Part shown: one piece after another, positions 6,698 to 15,137 of the stretch
Position numbering within the stretch: position 1 is the first letter of the stretch
Layout of the letters: each line of letters starts with the position of its first letter
DNA from: Mycobacterium sp. E796
GTDB taxonomy: Bacteria > Actinomycetota > Actinomycetes > Mycobacteriales > Mycobacteriaceae
Reading direction: 5' to 3'
NCBI RefSeq assembly: GCF_001672815.1
Contig: NZ_LZKK01000307.1
Span: 1-64,000, forward strand
DNA: 64,000 nucleotides
The notes under the pieces: model-generated
Seen by the model: the letters and a program-made list of their open reading frames with translations, nothing else
Database searches by the model: none
What the model was told of the DNA's origin: nothing
Translations under genes and position numbers: made by a program

Positions 6698-9336
6698 CGC
6701 AGGATCAGCTTGCGGACCTCGCTGACCCACAGCACGGTGCTGGCCAGCGCCGTGCACACCAGCCACTGGCTCACCGACAGCGGCGTGGTGGTGAAGGCCT
6801 TGTTCAGCAACGGCAGCTGAACCACGGCCACCTGGAGCAGCGCCGACAGCGCGATCGCCGCCCACAACCACCGGTTGGCGAAGAGGCCGCGAAACACGGT
6901 CTGCGTCTCGGATCGGGCGTTGAGCGTGTTGAACAGCTGCGTGATCACCAGCACCGTGAAGCCCGCGGTCCGGGCCGTGTCGAGAGACGACGGCATGGGG
7001 CCGCCGGGCACGTACAGGTGGATCGCGACGAGGGTCGCTGCGGCGACGGCCGAGCCGATCACGACGATGTTGTTCCACATCCGCCCGTCGATGACCCGGT
7101 CCGACGCCGAGCGCGGCGGGCGGCTCATGACCTCCTCGGTCTGGGGGTCTACGCCCATCGCCAGCGCCGGCGCGCCGTCGGTGAGCAGGTTGATCCACAG
7201 GATCTGGGTGGCCAGCAGCGGCAGCGCGACGGTGTGCCCCGTCGTCAGGCCGATCGGGCCGGCCAACACCACGCCGAAAAAGACGGTAAGGACTTCGCCC
7301 ATGTTGGAGGAGAGCAGGTAGCGCAGCGACTTCTTGATGTTCGAGAAGATGCCCCGGCCTTCGCGGATCGCCTGCACGATGGTCGCGAAGTTGTCGTCGG
7401 CCAGGATCATGTTCGCCGCCTCCCGGGCGACCTCGGTGCCGGTGCGGCCCATGGCGATGCCGATGTCGGCAGACTTCAGCGCGGGCGCGTCGTTGATGCC
7501 CTCGCCGGTGACGGCGACGATTTCGTGGTCGGCCCGCAGGGCGTCGATGATGCGCAGCTTGTCCAACGGGTCGACCTGGGTGTATTGCGAGTGCCGGTGC
7601 ACCGTTTCCCGCAGCTCCGCGTCGTCCAGCGCGGCGAGCTCGGCGCCGGACACGGCCGACTCGTCGTCCTCGATGCCGAGCTGGCGGGCGATCCGGGCCG
7701 CCGCGCGCGGATGGTCGCCCGTGATCATCACGACCCGGACGCCGGCGCGGTGCGCGCTGGCGATTGCCGCCGCGGCCTCCGGGCGGGGCGGGTCCATGAT
7801 GCCGACCATGCCCGCGTAGGCCAGCTCCGGTTCAGCGTCCCGCGCCCGGTAGGCCACGGCCACCGGGTGCAGCGCGTCGCGCGCCATCCGCTCGGCGTCG
7901 GCGCGGATCGTCGCCCTCGCCGGGTCGTCGAGCGGTTCCAGCCGATCACCGATCCGTAGATACGCGCAGCGGTCGAGCACCACGTCGGGGTCGCCCCTGG
8001 TGACCGAGCCGGTGTCCGGACGATGCCGTATACCGGCCTTCGCCCGGGCCACCAGGAAGGCGGCGTCGATGGGATCGCCCTCGACGGTCCAGTGCCCGTC
8101 GGCCTCCTTCAGCGCGGCGCCGGCACTGCCCGCCTCGAGCACCAGCGCGGCCTGACGCCACAGGTCGCTGCCCTCCGCGAGCGCGGCGCCGTCGCGCTCC
8201 AGCCGGCCCTGGGGCCGGTAGCCGGCGCCTGTGACGTTCACCTCGCCCAACGGCGTGACGACCCGTTCGATCGTCAGCTCGCCCGTGGTGAGGGTGCCGG
8301 TCTTGCCGGAGCAGACCACGGAGGCCGAACCCAGCGTCTCCGCGGAGGACAGCTCCTTGACGATCGCGCTCTGGGCGGCCATCCGCCGCATTCCCAGCGC
8401 GAGCACCATCGACATGATGGCCGGCAGCCCCTCCGGCACGGCGGCGACGGCCAGCGAAACGCCGAGCAGCACGGCCGTGATGACGTCGTCGGCGCTGTGG
8501 ATGCCGAAGACGAGAAAGATGGTCGCGATCACCACCACGGCGATGGCCAGCACGGCGATTCCCAGCAGCCGGCTGGCCCGGGCCACCTCGCGCTGCAGCG
8601 GCGTCTCGGCGTTGTCGACGGCGCGCACCAGGCCCGCGATCCGTCCCGTCTCGGTCGCCATCGCCGTCGCGGTCACCACCGCCCGCGCGGCGCCCTTGGT
8701 GACCGCGGTGCCCTTGAACACCATGTTGACTTTGTCGGCCAGTGCCGCCGGATCCGCGAGGGCGCCGGCGTCTTTCGGGACGGGTTCGCTTCGGCCGGTC
8801 AGCGCCGCCTCCGACACCTGCAGCCCGTCGGCCGACAGCAGCCTGGCGTCGGCGGCCACGGCGTCGCCCTCGGCCAGCACCAGCACATCGCCGGGTACCA
8901 GTTCGCTCGCCGCAATCCTGCGTTGCTCCCCGTCGCGCACGACGGCCGCGGTGGCGGCGGTCATCCGCGACAGGGCGTCGACCGCGTGCTCGGCGCGCGT
9001 CTCCTGGGCATATCCGAGCGCCGCGTTGAGGACGAGGATGACGCCGATCACGACGGCGTCGACCGGCCAGCCGGCGGCCCCCTCGGCGGCCCAGACGCCG
9101 AGCGACGCGGCCAGGGCGGCCAGCAGCAGGTAGGTCAGCGGGCTGCGGAACTGCGCGACGAGCTTCCGCCACGTCGGCACCGGCGGGACGCTCTCGACGG
9201 TGTTCGGACCGACTTCGCCGCGCCGCCGCGCCGCCTCGCGCTCGGTCAAACCCCGTTCGGGGTCGGTCTTCAGGCGTTCGGCGACGGTCCACGACTCGAG
9301 CCGGGCGGGATCGGGGTCGGTCAGCGGGCGCACCAC
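6616..9336 (-). CDS. CtpF-like P2-type ATPase with degenerate catalytic motifs
   Basis: This 906-residue P-type ATPase of the calcium-ATPase (P2A) class is close in length to Mtb CtpF. It has the N-terminal cation ATPase domain, VPEGLP in the fourth membrane helix, ITGD, and C-terminal helices. Three hallmark residues are altered: the phosphorylated Asp of DKTGT is Gly344 (GGC, reading GKTGTLT), the actuator TGES reads TGRS (Arg182), and the hinge TGDGxND reads TGEGxND (Glu612). The frame is otherwise open, so this looks like a maintained pseudoenzyme rather than a decaying gene, although a sequencing error at one site cannot be excluded. I set the start at GTG 9336, preceded by GGGAG 7 bases upstream; the frame extends further but has no supported start. 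It is the last gene of a three-gene minus-strand operon with DUF5994 and a CtpI-type pump. Confidence 0.9.
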   Translation of the reverse strand: MVRPLTDPDPARLESWTVAERLKTDPERGLTEREAARRRGEVGPNTVESVPPVPTWRKLVAQFRSPLTYLLLAALAASLGVWAAEGAAGWPVDAVVIGVILVLNAALGYAQETRAEHAVDALSRMTAATAAVVRDGEQRRIAASELVPGDVLVLAEGDAVAADARLLSADGLQVSEAALTGRSEPVPKDAGALADPAALADKVNMVFKGTAVTKGAARAVVTATAMATETGRIAGLVRAVDNAETPLQREVARASRLLGIAVLAIAVVVIATIFLVFGIHSADDVITAVLLGVSLAVAAVPEGLPAIMSMVLALGMRRMAAQSAIVKELSSAETLGSASVVCSGKTGTLTTGELTIERVVTPLGEVNVTGAGYRPQGRLERDGAALAEGSDLWRQAALVLEAGSAGAALKEADGHWTVEGDPIDAAFLVARAKAGIRHRPDTGSVTRGDPDVVLDRCAYLRIGDRLEPLDDPARATIRADAERMARDALHPVAVAYRARDAEPELAYAGMVGIMDPPRPEAAAAIASAHRAGVRVVMITGDHPRAAARIARQLGIEDDESAVSGAELAALDDAELRETVHRHSQYTQVDPLDKLRIIDALRADHEIVAVTGEGINDAPALKSADIGIAMGRTGTEVAREAANMILADDNFATIVQAIREGRGIFSNIKKSLRYLLSSNMGEVLTVFFGVVLAGPIGLTTGHTVALPLLATQILWINLLTDGAPALAMGVDPQTEEVMSRPPRSASDRVIDGRMWNNIVVIGSAVAAATLVAIHLYVPGGPMPSSLDTARTAGFTVLVITQLFNTLNARSETQTVFRGLFANRWLWAAIALSALLQVAVVQLPLLNKAFTTTPLSVSQWLVCTALASTVLWVSEVRKLILRYVDRRRAMSSVSAATSAAPGTPQPGR

Positions 9337-9353
9337 CGAAACGCTCCCGGTGA

Positions 9354-9956
9354 CTAGGGCGCGGCGGTCGCGGCGCGGGACTCCATCATCCGGTTGCGAA
9401 CGATGTGCTCGACGAGGATCGGAACGAAGGCCTGCACCGGTGCGTCGACGAATTGCTGGGCGGCCTCCTCGCACCACCGCAGGATCTGAGCGTCGCGCTC
9501 GGGGTCATGGCGCCCCTCGTGGCGGGCCAGCTTTTCCGCGACGTCGGCGACCGACTTCGACACCGCGGGAACGCCGGCCGGGGGCTCGCCGGCGTCGTCG
9601 GTTCCCCGCGCCTCGTCCAGCGCCTGCCGGGCGGCCTCTTCGCTGGTGTCCGGCCGGATGACGTGCAGCGTGAGGTGCCGGCCGTCCGCGCCGATCAGGA
9701 TGACGCTGGCCGGCTCGTCGCTGGTGAATCCCAGCAATTCGACCGTGTGGCCGCCGATTTCGACCGGGGCCGGCGTCTCGTCCCAGCCGTTGCGGCGGTA
9801 CCCGATCATCACGATCTGCCCGAGCCGGTCGGACACCGAGGCCACCAGGTCCGGCAGCTCCTGGACCAAATGCCTGGACCGGGGCCACCAGGCCCCGTCG
9901 ATATGTTCGGCCGCACGCCGAAAGGGCTTGAGCTGCAACCGAATTTCGCGCTCCAT
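9354..9956 (-). CDS. DUF5994 protein with C-terminal three-helix domain
   Basis: This protein of about 200 residues has an N-terminal DUF5994 domain, recognised by DGAWWPRSR near residues 20-30, followed by predicted beta-rich segments up to about residue 105. After a Gly/Pro/Asp-rich linker, the last 75 residues (SVADVAEKLARHEGRHDPE to FVPILVEHIVRNRM) resemble the three-helix bundle dimerisation domain found in many actinobacterial stress proteins. I prefer ATG 9956 because AGGTGGTGGAG precedes it; GTG 9965 or 9962 are alternatives. It lies between two P-type ATPase genes, 9 bp from the first and 17 bp from the second, so it is co-transcribed with them. Its biochemical role is unknown. As a soluble dimerising protein it could regulate or scaffold the pumps, but that is inference from position only. 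Confidence 0.85.
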   Translation of the reverse strand: MEREIRLQLKPFRRAAEHIDGAWWPRSRHLVQELPDLVASVSDRLGQIVMIGYRRNGWDETPAPVEIGGHTVELLGFTSDEPASVILIGADGRHLTLHVIRPDTSEEAARQALDEARGTDDAGEPPAGVPAVSKSVADVAEKLARHEGRHDPERDAQILRWCEEAAQQFVDAPVQAFVPILVEHIVRNRMMESRAATAAP

Positions 9957-9965
9957 CTCCACCAC

Positions 9966-12900
9966 CTATTCGCTCAAACTATGGGACTGCTGCGCAACGT
10001 TGCGCCCAACGGTAAGGGCTTGCTGGCGCACCCGCGACACGAGCGGCCCGGACGCGCGAAACGCCAGCTCGGGTGCAACGGCCGACAGCACGCACGCCAC
10101 CGCCGCGGCCAGCAGCGCCTCACCCCAGGCCACCGGGTCCACGGGGGTGCAGCCGAACACCTGGCTGAGCCCGGGGGTGCTCACCACCGCCGCGAGCGCC
10201 GCGAGGGACCCGGCCGTCGTCAGCACCACCAGCGGGCCGTGCGAATCGACCAGTGTCTGCGCGAGCTGGGTGCCGACCAACCCGATCAGCGCGACCGTCG
10301 CCGCGCGCCGCGGGGTTCCGGTCACGCTGGCCATCGACCAGGCCAGCATGGCGCCGGTCGTGGTGGACACGCCGCGAATCCCGATCGCGCGCCACATCGC
10401 TTCTTCGTCGCGGTCGGCGTCGCTGTCACCCGCCTGCGGGCTGACGGCCAGGGCGGCGGCCGGCAACGCGTCGGTCAGCATGTTGACCAGCAGCAGCTGG
10501 CGCGCGTTGAGCACCGAACGCCCGGTCAGGATGGTGGTGATCAGCGCGAAGCCCACCTCGCCGAGGTTGCCGCCGACCAGCATCGACACCGCCGACTGGA
10601 CGCGCAGCCACAACTGCTTGCCCTCGTCGAGGGCGTCGATCAGCGCCTCGATCCGCTCGTCGAGCAGCACCACGTCGGCCGCGCTGCGTGCCGCGTCGCT
10701 GCCGCGCGCGGCCACCCCGATGCCCACGCTGGCGGCCCGGATGGCGGCGGCGTCGTTGACGCCGTCGCCGACCATCGCCGTGACCAGCCCCGCCCGCTCC
10801 AGGGTCTGAACGACGTCGATCTTGTGTTCGGGGGTCATCCGCGCGAACACCAGCCGTGACTTCGCCGCCTCGGCCCGTTGGCCGGCGGCCAGCGTTTCCC
10901 AGTCGTTGCCGGTGATCACCTGGTCACCGGTCACCTCGATGCCCAGCTCCCGGGCGATCACGGCCGCGGTAGTGGGATGGTCGCCGGTGATCAACCGGAC
11001 GCCGATGCCGCGCTCGCCCAGCTCCTTCAGCAGCGCCCTGGCCGCTGGGCGCGGGGTGTCGGCCAGCCCCAACAGGCCGATCGGTGTGAGCCCGGACGTG
11101 CACAGGGTCTCCAGCCGGTCGGGATCCGCGGCAGCAGCCGCGGCCTCGTCGGGGCTGAGTTGCCGCTCGGCCGCCGCCAGGACCCGCAGCCCGTTGGCCG
11201 CCATCTCGTCGATCAGTTGCGTCAGCGGCTCGTCGTCGTGCCGCAGCGCCGACGAGAGCGCCTCGGGCGAGCCCTTGATGGTCAGCCGCGTGCCCACAAG
11301 GGCGGCGGCGAACGGGCGGCCGGACTGGAACGGCAGGAACGCGTCACGGGTCGGCTGCCGCGGTGCGGAGCCGTCGCCGCGGAGGGCGGCATCGCCGGCG
11401 GCCCGGTATATCGCGTCGTCGGTGGCGTGGTCAACGCGGTGAGTGTGCCTGGCGTAGCTGGTGCTCAGCGCCGCGTCCAGCACCTCTGCGGCGGTGAAAC
11501 CCGCCATCGGGTGCACGGTCTTGACCGTGAGCCGGTTCTCGCTCAGCGTGCCGGTCTTGTCGAAGCAGACCACGTCCAACCGGGCCAGCGCCTCGATCGA
11601 ATGGGGGTTGCGGATCAACACCGATTCGCCGGTGAGGCGTCGCGCGGCGGCCAACTGGGCCAGCGTCGCCACGAGCGGCAACCCCTCCGGGATGGCGGCG
11701 ACGATGAGCGTGACCGCGCTGGCTGCCGCCTCGCGCAGCGGGGTGCCCCGGGCCACGCTGAGCAACCCGACCACGCCGCCGCTGACCACGCTGAAGGGCA
11801 ACGCGCGACGGGTGATATGCCGCAGCTGGCGCTGCAGGCCGATCTCCTGCAGCTTCCGCGGGGCCATCGCCAGCGCCCGGCGCATCTCCGTGCGCGAGCC
11901 GACCGCGGTCACCACGGCCACGGCCGTGCCCGCCACCACCGTGGTGCCGGCGTAGAGCATGCAGGTCCGCTCGGCCAGCGGGGCGCCCGGCGTCGGATCG
12001 GTCTGCTTGGACACCGGCAGCGACTCGCCGGTCAGCGTGGATTCGTCGACCTCGACGTTGAGCGCCTGCAGCACCCGGGCGTCCGCGGGAACCACCTCGT
12101 CGGCGTGGACCTCGATGATGTCGCCCAGGCGCAGCCGCTCCGTCGGAACCTTCTCGCGACGCCCCGCGTCGAGCGGGCCCACCCGCCGACGCGCCGGCGG
12201 ATCCTGCACGGCCAGCAGACGGTTGAGGATGGTTTCGGCGTGCAACTGCTGCTCGGCCGACAGGGCGGCGTTGACCAGCAGGACGCTGCCCACCAGGACC
12301 GCGTCCAGCGGCGAGCCGAGCAGCGCACTGGCCAGCGCGCCCGTCGCCAACAGCGGGGTGATCGGGTCCGCCAGGTCGCCGCGCATCTCGTCCACGAAAT
12401 CGCGGACGCTTCGCCACGACGCCACGCTGGCGCCGTGCAGCACGCGAACCGGTGGCAGCTTGTGCCACCACGCGGTCGCCTCCTCGTGGTGTTCATCGGG
12501 AGGCCGGGGCAGCAGCCGCTGCACCTCCGCGCCCGGCAGGCCGTGCCAGTCGTGGCCGGTTTCGGGTTCCGGCAGCGGGGCCCGGAGGACCTTCGTGGCC
12601 GCCCGGTATCCAAACCACAGGCTGGCGGCCATGCCGACGTTGACAGATGCCGAACTGCGGCCCGGGACACCGGGAATGAGCATCAACGCGCCGATCGCCG
12701 ACGCCGAGGCCGACAACCGGATGGCGCCGTCGGTGGCGGCGCGCGCGGCGGGTAGCGCGTGCATGACGCGCCAGGCGCCGGTCAGGTCTTTGGCGATCAC
12801 GTCGGCGCCCCACGGCGGGGGATCGCTGTCGCGCAGCAGCCCGATCGTGATGTCGGCGCGGTGCGCCGCCCGCATTTCCGACGTGGTCAGCAGGGCCACC

Positions 12901-14309
12901 GTCGCGCCGCCGGCCTTCAGCTCGGCGACGGCCGCCGCCACCGCGTGGTCGACCGAACCGTCCGTCGGATAGAGCTGGTCGAATCCCTGTGCCAGCGAAC
13001 GCAATCCGTCGTCATCGAGAGAAAAGACCCGCGGCTGCGACTGCCGCGCTTCGGTGAGCACCGCCGCGGCGAACCCATCGCGGACCGGGCTGATCAGGGC
13101 CTCGCCGGGGCCGCCGGCTCTGGGGATGTCCGCCAGCTGGTGCCATCCGGGCTTCAGGCCGTCACCGTCGAGCGCGGCCCGAACCGCCTCCCAGGCCCGG
13201 GCACGTTCCGAATTGTCCACCCCCAGAACGCGACTGACCATCAGCTCCTCGGTGTACAGCGCCCGGGGGTCGATCATGATCGCGTCGATCCGGTCGAGTG
13301 TCCGCAACGCTCTGGGGCGCAGCACGAGCGCATCGTGACGGGTGGTCAGGCCGCGGCTCATCGCCGCGCCGAAGGCCTCGCGCACCGTGCGCAGCGGCTT
13401 CGGCACGGCGGTCAGCGCGGCGGCGCCGGCGGTGTCGGGGTTGCGCGAGAGCAGGCCGACCGCGGCGGCGGCGCCGATGCCCGCCAGCCCGATCCGGTTG
13501 GCGTAGCGTTCCGCGGGGCCGTCGGGCGGATTCGGGATGCTTCTGGGTTTCGACACCGCATCGTCCGGCACCGGCCGCTCACTCAGCGCCTCCTCGTGCC
13601 GAAACCACGCCAGCCGGCCGTTCCAGCCCTCGGCCGCCAGCATCGTCCGGGTGGCGGCCTCCGCGGCCGCGGCCGTCGGCGACAGGGTCAGCGCGGCCGT
13701 CGCCGCGTTGACGAAGCCGAACAAGACGTCGGTGCCCTCCGGCCCCAGCCGTCGCTCCAGCTCTCGGCGCACCCGGGGGAGGTGGTCCGCCAGGGTCGAC
13801 GGGACGGTCACCACGTCGGGCAGCCGGGGCAGCCGCAGGAGGCTGCCGGTCAGCGAAAGGCCAAGTCCCACAGCGGCGGCGGCGGCCGCCATCGTCTGCC
13901 CGACCAGCAGCGCGTCGTCGCCGGGCAGGCTCGCCGGGAGCGCCCGCACGCGCCCGCGGTGGCGCTGTTCGGCGCCGGCGACGATCCGGGCGAGTTCGAC
14001 AGCCGAGGGGCCGCCGGCGTCCACGGTCACCACCAGTCGCGCAACGGTGCGGTTCAGGTAGACCCCGCGCACACCCGGCGTCATGCGGACGGCGCCCAGC
14101 ACGTCGGTGGCGACGGCCGAGGCGTGCTCACCACCGAGGCCCCGCACCTCGATCCAGCGCCGCGGGCCGTTGCTGCTGGTGCGCCGCGCCGGCGGGCCAC
14201 CGATCGCCTCGATCGCCATGCCCGCCGCCGTGCCCAGCAGGGCCGTGCTTGTGGAGGTCGCCGCGACGACTGCGCGCAGGGGCGCTGCCAGCAGGCGGGT
14301 GCGCGACAT
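9966..14309 (-). CDS. Very large CtpH/CtpI-type P-type ATPase
   Basis: This 1447-residue membrane ATPase resembles Mtb CtpI and CtpH, which are also about 1500-1600 residues. The C-terminal two thirds (about residue 640 onward) is a complete P2-like pump with LTGES, IPEGLP, FDKTGTLSEN (Asp917), ITGDHPTTAA and MVGDGVNDAAA, all intact. The N-terminal third is unusual. Residues about 45-125 look like a degenerate heavy-metal-associated fold, and residues about 330-560 resemble a second HAD domain in which the phosphorylation motif has decayed to MIDPRALYTEE (Asp347) and TGD to TTSE. So the protein appears to carry a degenerate half-ATPase fused to a working one. Ion specificity is unknown. It starts the minus-strand operon continuing into DUF5994 and the CtpF-like gene. 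The start at 14309 gives an Arg-rich, Ala-rich N-terminus. Confidence 0.9.
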   Translation of the reverse strand: MSRTRLLAAPLRAVVAATSTSTALLGTAAGMAIEAIGGPPARRTSSNGPRRWIEVRGLGGEHASAVATDVLGAVRMTPGVRGVYLNRTVARLVVTVDAGGPSAVELARIVAGAEQRHRGRVRALPASLPGDDALLVGQTMAAAAAAVGLGLSLTGSLLRLPRLPDVVTVPSTLADHLPRVRRELERRLGPEGTDVLFGFVNAATAALTLSPTAAAAEAATRTMLAAEGWNGRLAWFRHEEALSERPVPDDAVSKPRSIPNPPDGPAERYANRIGLAGIGAAAAVGLLSRNPDTAGAAALTAVPKPLRTVREAFGAAMSRGLTTRHDALVLRPRALRTLDRIDAIMIDPRALYTEELMVSRVLGVDNSERARAWEAVRAALDGDGLKPGWHQLADIPRAGGPGEALISPVRDGFAAAVLTEARQSQPRVFSLDDDGLRSLAQGFDQLYPTDGSVDHAVAAAVAELKAGGATVALLTTSEMRAAHRADITIGLLRDSDPPPWGADVIAKDLTGAWRVMHALPAARAATDGAIRLSASASAIGALMLIPGVPGRSSASVNVGMAASLWFGYRAATKVLRAPLPEPETGHDWHGLPGAEVQRLLPRPPDEHHEEATAWWHKLPPVRVLHGASVASWRSVRDFVDEMRGDLADPITPLLATGALASALLGSPLDAVLVGSVLLVNAALSAEQQLHAETILNRLLAVQDPPARRRVGPLDAGRREKVPTERLRLGDIIEVHADEVVPADARVLQALNVEVDESTLTGESLPVSKQTDPTPGAPLAERTCMLYAGTTVVAGTAVAVVTAVGSRTEMRRALAMAPRKLQEIGLQRQLRHITRRALPFSVVSGGVVGLLSVARGTPLREAAASAVTLIVAAIPEGLPLVATLAQLAAARRLTGESVLIRNPHSIEALARLDVVCFDKTGTLSENRLTVKTVHPMAGFTAAEVLDAALSTSYARHTHRVDHATDDAIYRAAGDAALRGDGSAPRQPTRDAFLPFQSGRPFAAALVGTRLTIKGSPEALSSALRHDDEPLTQLIDEMAANGLRVLAAAERQLSPDEAAAAAADPDRLETLCTSGLTPIGLLGLADTPRPAARALLKELGERGIGVRLITGDHPTTAAVIARELGIEVTGDQVITGNDWETLAAGQRAEAAKSRLVFARMTPEHKIDVVQTLERAGLVTAMVGDGVNDAAAIRAASVGIGVAARGSDAARSAADVVLLDERIEALIDALDEGKQLWLRVQSAVSMLVGGNLGEVGFALITTILTGRSVLNARQLLLVNMLTDALPAAALAVSPQAGDSDADRDEEAMWRAIGIRGVSTTTGAMLAWSMASVTGTPRRAATVALIGLVGTQLAQTLVDSHGPLVVLTTAGSLAALAAVVSTPGLSQVFGCTPVDPVAWGEALLAAAVACVLSAVAPELAFRASGPLVSRVRQQALTVGRNVAQQSHSLSE

Positions 14310-14418
14310 GCATCGAAGACTAGACCGGCGGTGATGCGCTGACGGGAGTCATTTAGACACCGTTCGGATGGCTTTTGTCACTTGTGAAAAGTGCCGAAAT
14401 GAGGTGAGGCTTGCACCC

Positions 14419-15084
14419 ATGCGAACCGCATATCACGAACAGCTAGACCACTTGGCCGCGCAACTGGGGGAGATGTGCGGACTGGCCGGGATCGCAATGA
14501 AGCGCGCGACCCAGGCCTTGCTGGCGGGCGACCTTGACGCCGCCGAGCAGGTGATCCGCGACCACGATCAGATCGTGGCGATCCGCGTGCAAGCCGAACG
14601 AGAGGCGTTCGCGCTCTTGGCGTTACAGCAGCCGGTTGCCGGTGACCTGCGGGCCATCTTCGCCGGCGTGCAGATCATCGCCGACACCGAACGCATGGGC
14701 GCGCTGGCCGTGCATGTGGCCAAGATCGCCCGGCGGGAGTACCCGAAACAGGTAATTCCCGACGATGTTCGCGAGTGCTTCACCGACATGGGCAAGGTGG
14801 CAATCGCGTTGGGCGACAGCGCAAAACGAGTGCTGGCATCACGCGACCCGCAGCAGGCCGCCCAACTGCACGAACAAGACAAGGCAATGGACGCACTGTA
14901 CCGGCATCTGTTTCGTGTGCTGCTCGACGACGACTGGCAGCACGGCGTGTCGGTGGGCGTGCAAGTGGCGCTGTTGGGCCGCTTCTACGAGCGTTTCGCC
15001 GACCACGCCGTCGAAATCGGCCGCCGCGTCATCTTCCTGGTTACCGGCGAGCTACCCGATGAGGACGAGATCTCGACCTACTGA
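14419..15084 (+). CDS. phoY1: PhoU-family phosphate regulator PhoY1
   Basis: This 221-residue PhoU-family protein consists of two tandem PhoU three-helix repeats (about residues 15-105 and 120-205), each with the acidic metal-binding pattern ([18 protein letters not shown] and [18 protein letters not shown]). PhoU proteins link the Pst phosphate transporter to the SenX3-RegX3 two-component system and repress the phosphate-starvation response when phosphate is ample. Mycobacteria usually have two, PhoY1 and PhoY2; length and the C-terminus EDEISTY match my memory of PhoY1 (Rv3301c). I chose ATG 14419 because it gives MRTAYHEQL, the family start, with GAGG nine bases upstream; an earlier in-frame ATG at 14368 would add 17 atypical residues. 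In Mtb, phoY1 lies close to atsB as it does here, but here mgtA and a permease gene lie between them. Confidence 0.93.
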   Translation: MRTAYHEQLDHLAAQLGEMCGLAGIAMKRATQALLAGDLDAAEQVIRDHDQIVAIRVQAEREAFALLALQQPVAGDLRAIFAGVQIIADTERMGALAVHVAKIARREYPKQVIPDDVRECFTDMGKVAIALGDSAKRVLASRDPQQAAQLHEQDKAMDALYRHLFRVLLDDDWQHGVSVGVQVALLGRFYERFADHAVEIGRRVIFLVTGELPDEDEISTY

Positions 15085-15137
15085 TTGACGGCAGTTGAAC
15101 AACTGGTTTCACGGGACCGACGCAGGGGAGCCGCGCA

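Noticed and set aside
5731..7959. A 742-codon plus-strand frame spanning the flavoenzyme and the inactive ATPase
   Set aside because: It runs out of frame through one real gene and antisense through another, with repetitive basic composition; not a fusion gene.
15112..15131. CGGGAC half-site before mgtA resembling a DosR box
   Set aside because: Only one half matches; the second half lacks GTCC, so it is below the level of the pair at 4683-4723.
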